Below, piece by piece: positions 1 through 9,088 of a stretch of 64,000 bases of DNA. This DNA is from Duganella sp. CF458 (GTDB taxonomy: Bacteria > Pseudomonadota > Gammaproteobacteria > Burkholderiales > Burkholderiaceae_D): positions 1-64,000 of the forward strand of contig NZ_FOOF01000001.1 of NCBI RefSeq assembly GCF_900113115.1. The letters run 5' to 3'. The position numbers were made by a program, and so were the translations under genes. The notes beneath the pieces were generated by a model, which did no database searches, was not told where the DNA came from, and worked only from the letters and a program-made list of their open reading frames with translations. Position 1 is the first letter of the stretch; each line of letters starts with the position of its first letter.

Positions 1-2
1 TG

Positions 3-83
3 ATTTACGGGGTAGTTAAGTCGGGCAAACCCTTTGACCCAAAATACTTGGAAAAAGGGCTTGCCATTCAAGACGGTATCTGA
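3..83 (+). CDS. C-terminal tail of a transposase, probably IS110 family (partial)
   Basis: The window opens inside a reading frame that runs from base 3 to a TGA at 81-83 and encodes 26 residues ending in LAIQDGI. The PF(D/N)P-like segment followed by a short tail resembles the extreme C-terminus of IS110-type transposases, but this is recalled similarity on a very short stretch. The stop codon lies inside the motif TGACCCCGACTTTT, which also forms the outer edge of the large palindrome near 58.0 kb. The rest of the element lies outside the window. Confidence 0.4.
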   Translation: MYGVVKSGKPFDPKYLEKGLAIQDGI

Positions 84-96
84 CCCCGACTTTTAA

Positions 97-1962
97 TTAC
101 TTAGGCGCGAGCTGGCTGAGGTCGCGTACTGCGCCGCGGTCGGCGGAGGTGGTCAGTGCGGCATAGGCTTGCAGCGCTTGCGAGACGTAGCGCTCGCGGT
201 TGACCGGCTTCCAGGCGGCGGCGCCGCGCGCTTCCATCGCTGCGCGGCGCTGCGCCAGTGTGTCCGGCGTTACGCGCAGGTTGATGGTGCGCGACGGGAT
301 GTCGATGTCGATCATGTCGCCTTCCTCCACCAGGCCGATCGCGCCGCCTTCCGCCGCTTCCGGCGAGGCGTGCCCGATCACCAGGCCGGACGAGCCGCCG
401 GAGAAACGGCCGTCGGTGAACAACGCGCACGCCTTGCCCAGGCCTTTCGACTTGATGTAGGACGTCGGGTACAGCATTTCCTGCATGCCCGGGCCGCCTT
501 TCGGGCCTTCGTAGCGGATGATGACGACGTCGCCTTCGTGCACGGTGTCGCCCAGGATGCCTTCCACCGCAGCGTCCTGGCTTTCGAATACGCGTGCCTT
601 GCCGCTGAATGTGAGGATCGATTCGTCGACACCGGCGGTTTTCACGATACAGCCCTTCTCGGCGATGTTCCCGTACAGGACTGCCAGGCCGCCGTCTTTC
701 GAGTAGGCGTGCTCCAGGTCGCGGATGCAGCCGGCGCTGCGGTCCAGGTCCGACGAGGCATAGCGTTCCGATTGCGAGAACGCCACCTGGGTCGGCACGC
801 CGCCCGGCGCTGCGCGGAACAACTGGTGCACCGCTGCGTCGTCGCTGCGCTTGATGTCGTACTTCTCGATGGCCTCGCCCATGGTCGGGCTGTGCACGGT
901 GTGCTGGGTGGTGTCCAGCAAGCCGGCGCGCGCCAGTTCGCCCAGGATCGAGATGATGCCGCCTGCGCGGTGCACGTCTTCAATGTGGAATTTATCGGTC
1001 ATCGGCGCGACCTTGCACAGGCAAGGCACTTTGCGCGAGATGCGGTCGATGTCGGCCATGGTAAACGGCACGCCCGCTTCGTGCGCGGCGGCCAGCAGGT
1101 GCAGCACGGTATTGGTGGAGCCGCCCATCGACACGTCCAGCGCCATCGCGTTCTCGAACGCTTCCTTGGTGGCGATGGAGCGCGGCAGCACGCTGTAGTC
1201 GTCCTGCTCGTAGTGGCGCTTGGCCAGGTCGACGATCAGGCGGCCGGCGCGCAGGAACAGTTCCTTGCGGTCGCTGTGGGTGGCGACGATGGTGCCGTTG
1301 CCCGGCAGGGACAAGCCCAGCGCCTCGGTCAGGCAGTTCATCGAGTTGGCGGTGAACATGCCGGAGCAGGAGCCGCAGGTCGGACAGGCCGAGCGCTCGA
1401 TTTCCGCCACGTCGGCATCGGATACGCTGCTGTCGCCGGCCTTGATCATGGCGTCAACCAGGTCCAGCTTGATAATCTTCTCGCCGCCGTTGACGGTCTT
1501 GATCACCTTGCCCGCTTCCATCGGGCCGCCGGAGACGAACACCGCCGGAATGTTCAGGCGCATGGCAGCCATCAGCATGCCCGGGGTGATCTTGTCGCAG
1601 TTGGAGATGCAGACCATGGCGTCGGCGCAGTGGGCGTTGACCATGTATTCCACCGAATCGGCGATCAGGTCGCGCGATGGCAGCGAGTACAGCATGCCGC
1701 CGTGGCCCATGGCGATGCCGTCGTCGACCGCGATGGTGTTGAATTCCTTGGCCACGCCGCCGGATGCTTCGATCTCGCGCGCAACCAGTTGGCCCAGGTC
1801 CTTCAGGTGGACGTGGCCCGGTACGAATTGGGTGAAGGAGTTGACCACCGCGATGATCGGCTTATTGAAATCGCCATCTTTCATGCCGGTGGCACGCCAC
1901 AGGGCGCGCGCGCCTGCCATGTTGCGGCCTTGGGTGGTGGTGTAGGAACGGTATTGCGGCAT
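97..1962 (-). CDS. ilvD: Dihydroxy-acid dehydratase
   Basis: Catalyses dehydration of 2,3-dihydroxy-isovalerate and -methylvalerate to the 2-keto acids, the third common step of valine and isoleucine synthesis, in the cytoplasm. The 621-residue product has the family length. It shows the IlvD/Edd signatures [11 protein letters not shown] (about residues 123-133) and the C-terminal [16 protein letters not shown] segment, with cysteines for an iron-sulfur cluster. The ATG at 1962 is preceded by a GAGGAG ribosome site. The gene is transcribed away from a LysR-type regulator that starts 90 bp away, so that regulator may control it (inference). Confidence 0.98.
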   Translation of the reverse strand: MPQYRSYTTTQGRNMAGARALWRATGMKDGDFNKPIIAVVNSFTQFVPGHVHLKDLGQLVAREIEASGGVAKEFNTIAVDDGIAMGHGGMLYSLPSRDLIADSVEYMVNAHCADAMVCISNCDKITPGMLMAAMRLNIPAVFVSGGPMEAGKVIKTVNGGEKIIKLDLVDAMIKAGDSSVSDADVAEIERSACPTCGSCSGMFTANSMNCLTEALGLSLPGNGTIVATHSDRKELFLRAGRLIVDLAKRHYEQDDYSVLPRSIATKEAFENAMALDVSMGGSTNTVLHLLAAAHEAGVPFTMADIDRISRKVPCLCKVAPMTDKFHIEDVHRAGGIISILGELARAGLLDTTQHTVHSPTMGEAIEKYDIKRSDDAAVHQLFRAAPGGVPTQVAFSQSERYASSDLDRSAGCIRDLEHAYSKDGGLAVLYGNIAEKGCIVKTAGVDESILTFSGKARVFESQDAAVEGILGDTVHEGDVVIIRYEGPKGGPGMQEMLYPTSYIKSKGLGKACALFTDGRFSGGSSGLVIGHASPEAAEGGAIGLVEEGDMIDIDIPSRTINLRVTPDTLAQRRAAMEARGAAAWKPVNRERYVSQALQAYAALTTSADRGAVRDLSQLAPK

Positions 1963-2052
1963 GGTGGGGTCTCCTCGGTAAGAGACTAAGGGTGCCTTGC
2001 CCCTGGCAAGTTGTCAAATATATGATAACCACTGCTGTGATATTCTTTGCGA

Positions 2053-2949
2053 ATGAATATTGAACTACGCCAGCTGCGCTATTTCGCCACCGTCGCCGAG
2101 GAGCTGCATTTCGGCCGCGCCGCACGCCGCCTGCACATGACGCAGCCACCGCTGTCGCAAACCATCATGGCCTTGGAAGAGATGCTGGGCGCGCCGCTGT
2201 TCGAGCGCAACCGGCGCGGCGTGGCGCTGACCGCGGCCGGCGAAGCCCTGCTGCCGGAAGCGCGCCGCCTGCTCGAGCAATCGGCCGGGCTGGCGGAACT
2301 GGTGCAGCGCGCAGCCACGGGCGCCAGCGGGCGGCTGTCGCTGGCTTTCGTGTCGTCCGCCGATTACAGCGTGCTGCCGCCTACCCTGCGCGCTTACCGC
2401 GCCGAGTATCCGCAAGTTGAAATCACACTCAAGGAAGCCACGTCGGACCTGCAGCTCGACGACCTGCTGGACGGCCGGGTCGACGCCGGCCTGCTGATCC
2501 CTCCCCTGCCCGACCGCGCGCGCCAGGAGCTGGAATACCTGCCGGTCCTGAGCGAACCGCTGGTGCTGGCCGCGCCGGCAGGATTGCCTGCCCTGGCGCG
2601 CGCGCGCGCCGCCGATTTGCGCCAGCTGGCCGGCCTGCCGCTGATCATTTTCCCGCGCCATATCTCGCCCGGGCTGTACGACGCCATCCTGTCAGTGTTC
2701 CGCGCAGCCGGCATCACCGCCGAGGTGGGGCAGGAAGCGATCCAGATGCAGACCATCGTCAGCCTCGTATCGGCTGGCATGGGTATCGCACTTGTGCCAC
2801 AATCCGTGTCGAATTTGCGCCGGCCGGGGGTGGAGTACCTGCCCCTGGTCCAGAGCACGCCGCTGGTGGAAACCGGCCTGGCCTGGCGGCGCGACAATGC
2901 CTCGCCCGTGCTGCGCGGCTTCTTGGAATTGATGAGAAAGAGAATCTGA
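2053..2949 (+). CDS. LysR-family transcriptional regulator
   Basis: A 298-residue LysR-type regulator with an N-terminal winged helix-turn-helix (about residues 1-60; RRLHMTQPPLSQ is the recognition helix region) and a periplasmic-binding-protein-like effector domain (about 90-295). ATG at 2053 is chosen over an in-frame TTG six bases upstream because MNIELRQLRYF is the usual family start. It is divergent from ilvD and its stop codon abuts the lgt start, so it may be co-transcribed with lgt. The ligand cannot be told from the sequence. By position it may regulate ilvD (inference). Confidence 0.94.
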   Translation: MNIELRQLRYFATVAEELHFGRAARRLHMTQPPLSQTIMALEEMLGAPLFERNRRGVALTAAGEALLPEARRLLEQSAGLAELVQRAATGASGRLSLAFVSSADYSVLPPTLRAYRAEYPQVEITLKEATSDLQLDDLLDGRVDAGLLIPPLPDRARQELEYLPVLSEPLVLAAPAGLPALARARAADLRQLAGLPLIIFPRHISPGLYDAILSVFRAAGITAEVGQEAIQMQTIVSLVSAGMGIALVPQSVSNLRRPGVEYLPLVQSTPLVETGLAWRRDNASPVLRGFLELMRKRI

Positions 2950-3771
2950 ATGCCGTTAATGCATCCAATGCCCGATCCGGTCGCCATCCACCTCGGCCCC
3001 GTGGCGATCCACTGGTATGGCCTGATGTACGTGCTGGCTTTTGCCATGTTCATCGGACTTGGCCGCTTGCGCATCAAGCAAGCGCACATCGCCGCGCAAG
3101 GCTGGACCAAGGAAGACCTGGACGACATGCTGTTCTACGGCATGCTCGGCGTGATCGTCGGCGGGCGCCTGGGTGAAGTGTTCTTCTACCAGCCGGAAAT
3201 GCTGCTGACGCCACTGCGCATCCTCAGGGTGTGGGAAGGCGGCATGAGCTTCCACGGCGGTTTCCTCGGGGTCTTGATCGGCATGGCGCTGTGGGCCCGC
3301 AAACGCCAGCGCAACCTGCTGGATGTGTATGACTTCATCGCGCCGCTGGTGCCGCTGGGGTATGCGGCCGGCCGCATGGGTAATTTCATCAACGCCGAAC
3401 TGCCGGGACGCATCGTCAGCGACCCAAGCCTGCCTTGGGCGATGATCTACCCGAACGTGGGGCCGCTGCCGCGCCACCCTTCGGCGATCTACCAGATGCT
3501 GGTCGACGGCATCCTGGTGTTCTGCATCCTGTGGCCATACGCGCGCAAGGCCCGTCCACGCCTGGCAGTCGGCGCCCTGTACGTGCTGCTGTATGGCTGC
3601 GCGCGCTTCTTCACCGAGTGGTTCCGCACCCCGGACTGGGAAATCACTGTGGCCGGCCTGCCGATCACCTCCGGCCAGATGCTGTCGCTGCCGATGATCG
3701 TCGGCGCCATCATCATGCTGCTGTGGGCCTACCGCTCAAACCAGCCCAATCGCGCCGGCCAGCGCGCCTAA
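2950..3771 (+). CDS. lgt: Prolipoprotein diacylglyceryl transferase
   Basis: Inner-membrane enzyme that moves a diacylglyceryl group from phosphatidylglycerol to the lipobox cysteine of prolipoproteins, the first step of lipoprotein maturation. The 273-residue product carries the Lgt signature [14 protein letters not shown] (about residues 141-154), the conserved SFHGG loop and multiple membrane segments. The start at 2950 directly follows the LysR stop. Nearby ATGs at 2959 and 2968 are possible alternatives. The 3' end overlaps the convergent chromate transporter gene by 36 bp. Confidence 0.98.
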   Translation: MPLMHPMPDPVAIHLGPVAIHWYGLMYVLAFAMFIGLGRLRIKQAHIAAQGWTKEDLDDMLFYGMLGVIVGGRLGEVFFYQPEMLLTPLRILRVWEGGMSFHGGFLGVLIGMALWARKRQRNLLDVYDFIAPLVPLGYAAGRMGNFINAELPGRIVSDPSLPWAMIYPNVGPLPRHPSAIYQMLVDGILVFCILWPYARKARPRLAVGALYVLLYGCARFFTEWFRTPDWEITVAGLPITSGQMLSLPMIVGAIIMLLWAYRSNQPNRAGQRA

Positions 3772-4275
3772 GGCAATCAGCCACAAGGGATTCAGCTTGG
3801 TCGCATAGGCCGCCGCTGCGGCAGCCAGCGCCAGCACGATGCCGCGCCACCCGGCGCCGGCCACACTCAGGAAGGTCCACGCGGCGCCGGCCAGCATGCC
3901 GGCCGCCAGCGGCGCCAGCGCATCGCGCAACGCGCCGGCCCAGCGCCCTTCCCCGCCGCCATGGCGGTTGATCACGGTTCCCAGCGCCAGCACCAGGCAG
4001 GACGAAGGCACGATTGCCGCCAGCGTCACCACCACGGCGCCCAGCCAGCCCTTGATCATCCAGCCGATCAGCGTCACGAACAGCAGGTTCGGGCCGGGCG
4101 CAGCCTGCGCCAGGGCGTACATGGCCGCGAACTGCTCGTCCGTCAGCCAGTGGTTCTGCACCGAGACGTAATGGTGCACGTCCGGCGCCACCAGCACCAC
4201 GCCGCCGCCGATTGCCGTCAACGACAACACCGCCAGGTGCCAGGCGAGCCCGCCCAGTTTGACGTCGTCGTTCAT
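3736..4275 (-). CDS. Chromate transporter half-protein (second subunit)
   Basis: A 179-residue membrane protein of the CHR family, about half the length of full ChrA. It contains the CHR-domain features APGPN near residue 60 and a glycine-rich first helix (TAIGGG). Such short CHR proteins usually come as adjacent pairs that act together. Here the partner is immediately upstream with an ATGA overlap. Proposed role is proton-driven efflux or transport of chromate or a similar oxyanion; the substrate is inferred from family only. Confidence 0.88.
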   Translation of the reverse strand: MNDDVKLGGLAWHLAVLSLTAIGGGVVLVAPDVHHYVSVQNHWLTDEQFAAMYALAQAAPGPNLLFVTLIGWMIKGWLGAVVVTLAAIVPSSCLVLALGTVINRHGGGEGRWAGALRDALAPLAAGMLAGAAWTFLSVAGAGWRGIVLALAAAAAAYATKLNPLWLIALGALAGAIGLV

Positions 4276-4838
4276 GGCTTCCTCCAGACGAAGGCAAACA
4301 GCAGGAAGCCGATCGGCACCAGCGTGGCGACCACTGTGATCAGCCCGAGCTTCGCCACGCCCAGGCCGATAAACGCCGCCGCCAGCAGCGCAAGCTGCAG
4401 CAGACGGCGTCCACGCTGGCTGGTTCCGCGCAACATGCCAACCGCCAGCTTGAGCGCCGTCGCCAGGATCAGGCCCGACGCAGCGGCGGCCATGCCGCGC
4501 ATGGCGTTGACGAACAGCGGATGGTGCGCCAGCCCCTGGTACGCCGCACCCAGTGCGATCACGATGAAGAACGGGCCAAGCAGGAGCCCCGCCAGCGCCG
4601 AGAAGCCGCCGGCCACGCCTGCATAGCGCTGGCCGACCATGACGGAAAGATTGCAGATTGTGGGGCCAGGCAGGAGTTGCGCGATGCTGAGAAGCTGGCC
4701 AAATTCAGCGGCGGTCAGCCACTGCGTGCGTTCCACCAGGTGGCGGTAGGCAAACGGCAGCACGCCGCCAAAGCCCTGTAATGCCATATGAGAGAAGACC
4801 TTGAACAGCGCCCAGCATCCGACCCGTGCATCCTGCAT
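4272..4838 (-). CDS. Chromate transporter half-protein (first subunit)
   Basis: A 188-residue CHR-domain membrane protein with the typical N-terminal FSHMALQGFGGVLP region and the LLPGPT motif near residue 58, paired with the CHR gene that follows (4-bp ATGA overlap, hence translational coupling). The two halves are homologous to the two halves of bidomain ChrA. The substrate is probably chromate or another anion, by family. A weakly spaced gene for a TauE-type permease lies 30 bp upstream on the same strand. Confidence 0.88.
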   Translation of the reverse strand: MQDARVGCWALFKVFSHMALQGFGGVLPFAYRHLVERTQWLTAAEFGQLLSIAQLLPGPTICNLSVMVGQRYAGVAGGFSALAGLLLGPFFIVIALGAAYQGLAHHPLFVNAMRGMAAAASGLILATALKLAVGMLRGTSQRGRRLLQLALLAAAFIGLGVAKLGLITVVATLVPIGFLLFAFVWRKP

Positions 4839-4868
4839 CGCATCCTCCGTACAGCCTGGCGCATCCCC

Positions 4869-5672
4869 TCAGGCGAATGCGCGATAGAACATATAGCCTG
4901 CCAGTGAGAACAGCACCACGGCGAAGACGCGCTTGAGCGCCGCCACATCCATCTTGTGCGCCATGCGCGCGCCAAGCGGCGCCATGGTCACGCTGGCGGC
5001 CACGATCACGGCCAGGGCCGGCAGATAGACAAAGCCCAGCGAATGCTGCGGCAGGCCCGGCTCCGACCAGCCGAAATAAATATTCGACAAGGTGCCCGAC
5101 AAGGCAATCGGGAAGCCCAGCGCCGCGCTGGTCGCCACTGCCTGGTGAATACGCACATTACACCAGGTCATGAACGGCACCGAAATAAATCCGCCGCCGG
5201 CACCGACCAGCCCAGCCAAGGTGCCGATCACCCCGCCTGCCGCGAACATGCCCGCCGTGCCAGGCAAATCACGCCCGGCGGAAGGCTTCTTATTGCGCAG
5301 CATCTGCGCTGCCGAAAATGCCACGAACACGGAGAACAGCAGCGCCAGCGCCGAAGTATTCATCTGCTTGCCGATCCAGGGCCCGAGCCACGAACCGATC
5401 ACGATGCCCGGCGCCAGCAGCGCCACGATGCGCCATTGCACCGCGCCATGCCGGTGGTGCGCCCGCACCGAAGACAGGGAAGTAAACATGATCGTCGCCA
5501 GCGAAGTCGCAATCGCCATATGCACCACCAGCGCGGGCGCAAAGCCCTTGGCCGTGAAGATCATGGTGATGAAGGGCACCAGCACCATGCCGCCGCCAAT
5601 CCCCAGCAAGCCCGCCGCGTATCCGCCGCCCGCCCCCATCAGGAGCAGGATGCCGACCAGACTCCAATCCAT
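4869..5672 (-). CDS. TauE/SafE-family sulfite exporter-type permease
   Basis: A 267-residue integral membrane protein with about eight hydrophobic segments and the duplicated glycine motifs GLLGIGGGMVLVPF (near the N-terminus) and GLVGAGGGFISVPF (middle) that mark the TauE/SafE family of anion exporters. Start ATG at 5672 was chosen because it overlaps the TGA of the upstream EVE gene (TGATG) and opens with MDWSLVG; a longer in-frame start would lie inside that gene. The transported anion (sulfite, sulfoacetate or similar) is not determined. Confidence 0.9.
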   Translation of the reverse strand: MDWSLVGILLLMGAGGGYAAGLLGIGGGMVLVPFITMIFTAKGFAPALVVHMAIATSLATIMFTSLSSVRAHHRHGAVQWRIVALLAPGIVIGSWLGPWIGKQMNTSALALLFSVFVAFSAAQMLRNKKPSAGRDLPGTAGMFAAGGVIGTLAGLVGAGGGFISVPFMTWCNVRIHQAVATSAALGFPIALSGTLSNIYFGWSEPGLPQHSLGFVYLPALAVIVAASVTMAPLGARMAHKMDVAALKRVFAVVLFSLAGYMFYRAFA

Positions 5673-6136
5673 CAATCGCCCTTCAGCAGCGCCATCACAT
5701 GCTTCCATTGACCCGGAGTAACCGGCGTGATCGACAGGCGGCTGCCTTTTTGCAGCACCACCATGTCTTCCAACTGCGGCAGCGAACGCATTTCCGCCAG
5801 CGACAACAGGCGCGTCTTGCGCACGCCCTGCACGTCGACGGAAATCCAGCGCGGCTGCTCCTGCGTCGCCTTCGCATCGTAATAGTGGCTCTTGGGATCG
5901 AACTGGGTGGCGTCGGGATACGGCCCGCTGACCACTTCCGCGATGCCGGCAATGCCCGGCTCGGGACAGGAGGAATGGTAGAACAGGACACCGTCGCCGA
6001 TCTTCATCGCATCACGCATGAAGTTGCGGGCCTGGTAGTTGCGCACGCCGAACCACGGCACCGTCTTGCCTTTGGCAGACATCACGTCGTCGATGCTTAC
6101 CTCGTCGGGCTCAGACTTCATCAACCAATATTGCAT
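5672..6136 (-). CDS. EVE-domain protein
   Basis: A 154-residue EVE/PUA-like domain protein beginning MQYWLMKSEPDEVS, a hallmark start of the family, with an aromatic-cage fold expected to bind modified nucleotides in RNA or DNA. ATG at 6136 has a good AGAGGAG ribosome site. An in-frame extension to 6253 would run back through the 6S RNA terminator and is rejected. The gene lies just downstream of the 6S RNA and is translationally coupled to the TauE-type permease. Confidence 0.92.
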   Translation of the reverse strand: MQYWLMKSEPDEVSIDDVMSAKGKTVPWFGVRNYQARNFMRDAMKIGDGVLFYHSSCPEPGIAGIAEVVSGPYPDATQFDPKSHYYDAKATQEQPRWISVDVQGVRKTRLLSLAEMRSLPQLEDMVVLQKGSRLSITPVTPGQWKHVMALLKGD

Positions 6137-6153
6137 GGCGCTCCTCTGGACGT

Positions 6154-6190
6154 AAAAAAACGGTTGCGCACCCTCGGGTGCTGGCAACCG
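6154..6190 (-). terminator. Rho-independent terminator of the 6S RNA
   Basis: On the minus strand a strong hairpin pairs CGGTTGC with GCAACCG and, inside, GCACCC with GGGTGC, closing on a GA loop and followed by seven T residues. It lies 17 bases past the inferred 3' end of the 6S RNA and 18 bases before the EVE start codon. Confidence 0.85.
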
Positions 6191-6206
6191 CTTTCGTATG
6201 GAATGA

Positions 6207-6385
6207 GGCCCCGCCTGTGCCGTTATGCCGGCATCCCGAACCTTACGGTTCAAGGTGGTTACAGTTAGTTCAACTTCGGGTTCATCAGACTAGTGACGCT
6301 CACGCCCGTCGAACAAATTTCCGCAACCGGTGCATGTAAATGGTTCAAGGAATATATGGCAAATCTCGAACACCGCAGGGTGACA
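6207..6385 (-). ncRNA. ssrS: 6S RNA
   Basis: The roughly 180-nt stretch downstream of zapA matches the expected place and size of 6S RNA, which binds sigma-70 RNA polymerase. On the minus strand the 5' part reads CCCTGCGGTGTTCG and later ATTCCTTGAACC. The 3' part has GTAACCACCTTGAACC, and the end GGCGGGGC can pair with the 5' CCCTGC to close the long stem. These conserved pieces and the zapA context support the call. The exact ends are estimates. A -10-like TAAACT lies just upstream (about 6391-6396). Confidence 0.75.
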
Positions 6386-6441
6386 CGAAGTTTACTCCTC
6401 AAACGTTTTGTGCGAAAGGCCTTTAAGACAATTTTTCGGAA

Positions 6442-6744
6442 TTAGAAGAGATTCTCTTGCGGGGTCAGCGCGTTGTCGAGCACCTTGTGCATGGCGCCCA
6501 GCTTCTCCTGCACTTCCAGCATGGACGGGCCGCCGTTGGCGGTTTTCGATGCCAGGAATTCAGCCGCCATGCCCAGCGCCGCCATCACGGCGATGCGGTC
6601 ATTGCCCTTGATCTTGCCGGCGTCGCGGATGGCGCTCATCTTTTTGTCGAGCAGGTTGGCCGCTTCGCGCAGCGCGCGTTCTTCATCGGCCTTGCATGCC
6701 AGCTTGTAGGGCTGGCCCATGATGGTCACGTCGACATGGATCAT
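6442..6744 (-). CDS. zapA: Cell division protein ZapA
   Basis: A 100-residue FtsZ-ring stabiliser of the ZapA family. The N-terminal globular part begins MIHVDVTIMGQPYKLAC, followed by the typical EERALREAANLLDKKM helix, and the C-terminal half forms the dimerising coiled coil. It acts at the division site by cross-linking FtsZ filaments. Its ATG overlaps the stop of the upstream small coiled-coil gene by four bases (ATGA), as expected for a two-gene division operon. 6S RNA follows. Confidence 0.95.
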   Translation of the reverse strand: MIHVDVTIMGQPYKLACKADEERALREAANLLDKKMSAIRDAGKIKGNDRIAVMAALGMAAEFLASKTANGGPSMLEVQEKLGAMHKVLDNALTPQENLF

Positions 6745-6962
6745 TGTGCGTCCTCAGGAGTATCTGCTTCGGCGGCGGGAATTTTATCCAGCAGCGCCAT
6801 CACGCGCCCATGCGCTTCCCCGAGGCGGCGTTGGTATTCGAGATTATCGGCCACCAGGGCTGCATTGGCCTGGCGCAACTGGGCGTTCTCGCGGCGCAAG
6901 GATTGCGCGAGCTCCGCAAGGCGGTCGATTTTGTCGGAAAGTTCTTGGAAGTCTGCGATCAT
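6741..6962 (-). CDS. Small coiled-coil protein, ZapB-like (TIGR02449 type)
   Basis: A 73-residue protein made almost entirely of a heptad-rich coiled coil (FQELSDKIDRLAELAQSLRR onwards), in the position where proteobacteria carry a ZapB-like partner in front of zapA. It probably helps organise the FtsZ ring. The ATG at 6962 is preferred; a GTG seven codons upstream is possible. It is translationally coupled to zapA. The family name is from recalled similarity and operon position. Confidence 0.75.
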   Translation of the reverse strand: MIADFQELSDKIDRLAELAQSLRRENAQLRQANAALVADNLEYQRRLGEAHGRVMALLDKIPAAEADTPEDAQ

Positions 6963-7107
6963 CCCGAAACTATAGAGCCGCACGATTGTACGGTCAACCT
7001 GGTGTTATACATGCTTACGATTGTAGCTCATTTGTAAGCGTGCCTTGCGATCTTCCGCGCCACCGCCCGCATTGACGGCGCTTTGGCATTTCCTGACAAT
7101 GCTGGGC

Positions 7108-7497
7108 ATGAAAGCCCTACTGGTAGAAGACGAACAGCGGATCGCCCGCATCCACGCCCTGCTGCGCCGTGTCAGCGGCGAACGGCAGAACGTGCTGGCG
7201 GCCGGTCCGCTCACGCTGGACCGCCTGTCGCGCGTGGCCGAATTCGATGGCCGCGAAGTCGAGCTGACCAGCCGCGAATTCAACTTGATGGAATACCTGA
7301 TGCGCGCGCCGGGCCGGGTGTATACCCGCACCCAGATCCTCGAACATGTGCGGGGCTACGACTTCGACCCGCAAACCAATATGGTCGATGTCTGCATCCA
7401 GCGCCTGCGCAGGAAGCTGGCCCTGCCCGAGCACGTCGCCATCGAAGCGGTGCGCGGGGTCGGCTACCGCCTGCGCAAGCCGGACGGCGACGCATGA
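7108..7497 (+). CDS. OmpR-family response regulator lacking its receiver domain (internally deleted)
   Basis: The 129-residue product starts as a normal OmpR-type receiver (MKALLVEDEQRIA). It then jumps at about residue 13 to RIHALLRR, a segment that normally closes the receiver near residue 120. After that it carries a complete winged-helix output domain (ELTSREFNLMEYL, then GRVYTR and the terminal VRGVGYRLRK). About 100 receiver residues, including the phospho-accepting aspartate, are missing without a frameshift. The next gene is an intact sensor kinase with an ATGA overlap. The DNA-binding part could still work, but not by phosphorylation. Confidence 0.85.
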   Translation: MKALLVEDEQRIARIHALLRRVSGERQNVLAAGPLTLDRLSRVAEFDGREVELTSREFNLMEYLMRAPGRVYTRTQILEHVRGYDFDPQTNMVDVCIQRLRRKLALPEHVAIEAVRGVGYRLRKPDGDA

Positions 7498-8888
7498 AGA
7501 CGGCGCGCCGCCCGTTCATCCGTTCCTTCCGCATCCGCATCGCGCTGATCACGACCGGGCTGGCCGTCGGCGTGGTGGCGGCGCTGTTCGTCGCCTCCAC
7601 CCTGGCCGTCGTAGCGCGCCGCGCCAGCATCCTGGACCGCATGATGGTGGCGCACCTGGCGGGACCGGGCTTCGGCACCAAGGCGCCAGCCGTATGGCCC
7701 GCCATCGACGCCCACCTGAACGCCAGCTTCAGCGGCTTTGCGCCGCTCGAAAACACCGAGCATTTCGCCATCCTGCGTGCGGTCGACAACCAAGCCGGCC
7801 TGCTGTACCAAAGCCCGAACTGGCCCGGCTCCTTGCTGGTGCCGGAAGCAGCCGACAGCGCACTGCGTACGTATTACGGCGGCGGCACCCAATGGCGCAT
7901 CGGCCAGGCGCGGCGCGGCAGCGTGCTGGTGCAGCTGGGCGTGAACACGACCTTGTCCGAGGCCCAGCTCATGGCAACCATCTGGCGCTTCGGCGGCGCG
8001 GTGGTGCTGCTTTGCCTGGCGGTGGGTGCCGTGGCCTGGTACCTGGCCGGGCGCGCCATGCGCCCGATCGAGCACCTGAGCGGCGTGATGGAACGCATCC
8101 GCGCCAGCGATTTGCGGCAGCGCGTGGCCGCCGACGAAGAGGTGCTGGAATTCGAACGCCTGGTGACCGTGTTCAACGACATGCTGGACCGGCTGGAGCG
8201 CAGCTTCCTGCAGTCGGCGCGTTTCTCCGGCGATGCCGCGCACGAACTGCGCACGCCGGTCTCGATCCTGCAGGGAGAACTGGAACGCGCCTTCGAACGC
8301 GCCGGCGCCTACCCGGAACTGGAGCAGTCGCTGGCCGACATGCTGGATGAAGTGCGCCGCCTCGACAACGTGGTGCGCAAGCTACTGATGCTGTCGCGCG
8401 CAGATGCCGGCCAACTCCGGATTCCGATGCAAGCATTCGACCTGGTGCCGGTCCTGCGCGAGCTGGCCGACGACCTGGACATGATGGCGCCGGAGCGCCC
8501 GTTGCGGCTCGACCTGCCGCCGCGCCTGCCGGTGCGGGGCGATGCCGACCTGCTGCGCCAGGTGCTGCAAAACCTGGTCAGCAACGCAGTCAAATACGGC
8601 GTGCCGGAAGGCTGGATCGCCATCGCCGGCCAGCGCAGCGCTGCCGGTTGGCAAATCGACGTGGCCAATGCCTCCACCGGCATCGCCTTCGAACAGCGCG
8701 ACCGCCTGTTCGACCGCTTCTACCGCGCCGGCCACGCCTACAACCGCCGCGTGGCAGGCGTGGGACTGGGCCTGGCGCTGGCACGCGAAATCGCGCGCGC
8801 CCATGGCGGCGAACTGCGCCTGTCCGACTGCACGCCGACCCAGGTCACGTTCAGCCTGACCTTGCCGGCCGGCGCCAGCGACAACTGA
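7494..8888 (+). CDS. Sensor histidine kinase (two-component)
   Basis: A 464-residue membrane kinase. Membrane segments at about residues 15-40 and 160-185 flank a roughly 120-residue periplasmic sensor region. A HAMP domain follows (about 185-235), then the H-box FSGDAAHELRTPV with the phosphorylated histidine, the N-box LVSNAVKYG and the G2 box VGLGLALAREI. The G1 box reads VANASTGI and lacks the usual DxGxG, a variation also seen in some metal-sensing kinases. The start overlaps the upstream regulator stop by ATGA. Its cognate regulator has lost the receiver, so its partner is unclear. Confidence 0.9.
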   Translation: MKTARRPFIRSFRIRIALITTGLAVGVVAALFVASTLAVVARRASILDRMMVAHLAGPGFGTKAPAVWPAIDAHLNASFSGFAPLENTEHFAILRAVDNQAGLLYQSPNWPGSLLVPEAADSALRTYYGGGTQWRIGQARRGSVLVQLGVNTTLSEAQLMATIWRFGGAVVLLCLAVGAVAWYLAGRAMRPIEHLSGVMERIRASDLRQRVAADEEVLEFERLVTVFNDMLDRLERSFLQSARFSGDAAHELRTPVSILQGELERAFERAGAYPELEQSLADMLDEVRRLDNVVRKLLMLSRADAGQLRIPMQAFDLVPVLRELADDLDMMAPERPLRLDLPPRLPVRGDADLLRQVLQNLVSNAVKYGVPEGWIAIAGQRSAAGWQIDVANASTGIAFEQRDRLFDRFYRAGHAYNRRVAGVGLGLALAREIARAHGGELRLSDCTPTQVTFSLTLPAGASDN

Positions 8889-9088
8889 CTAGCAATTCAG
8901 TCATATCAAGCTTCCAAGAAATATAACCGTCCGGAAATGCCAAACACCCTTCGCTCATAGAGCGGGCGGGCGCGCACGCCGGCCCTGCGCACGCTTGCAT
9001 GAGCTGCCGTTGCGACAGCAAGCTGAACTTGTCATTATTTATTTACGAAAAGACCACAAATTTTGACAAAGTCATGCTGGGAGGGACT

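Noticed and set aside
41-96. Complete insertion sequence at the left edge
   Set aside because: Only the last 26 codons of a transposase-like frame are inside the window; no second end can be defined here.
169-1989. Long open frame (606 codons) on the plus strand opposite ilvD
   Set aside because: High-GC DNA leaves long antisense frames open. Its translation is Arg/Gln/His/Val-rich without recognisable motifs, while the minus strand encodes a full-length IlvD.
1963-2052. Possible LysR box (ATATGAT-N9-GTGATAT) between ilvD and the LysR gene
   Set aside because: The dyad is weak and AT-rich promoter elements could explain it equally well.
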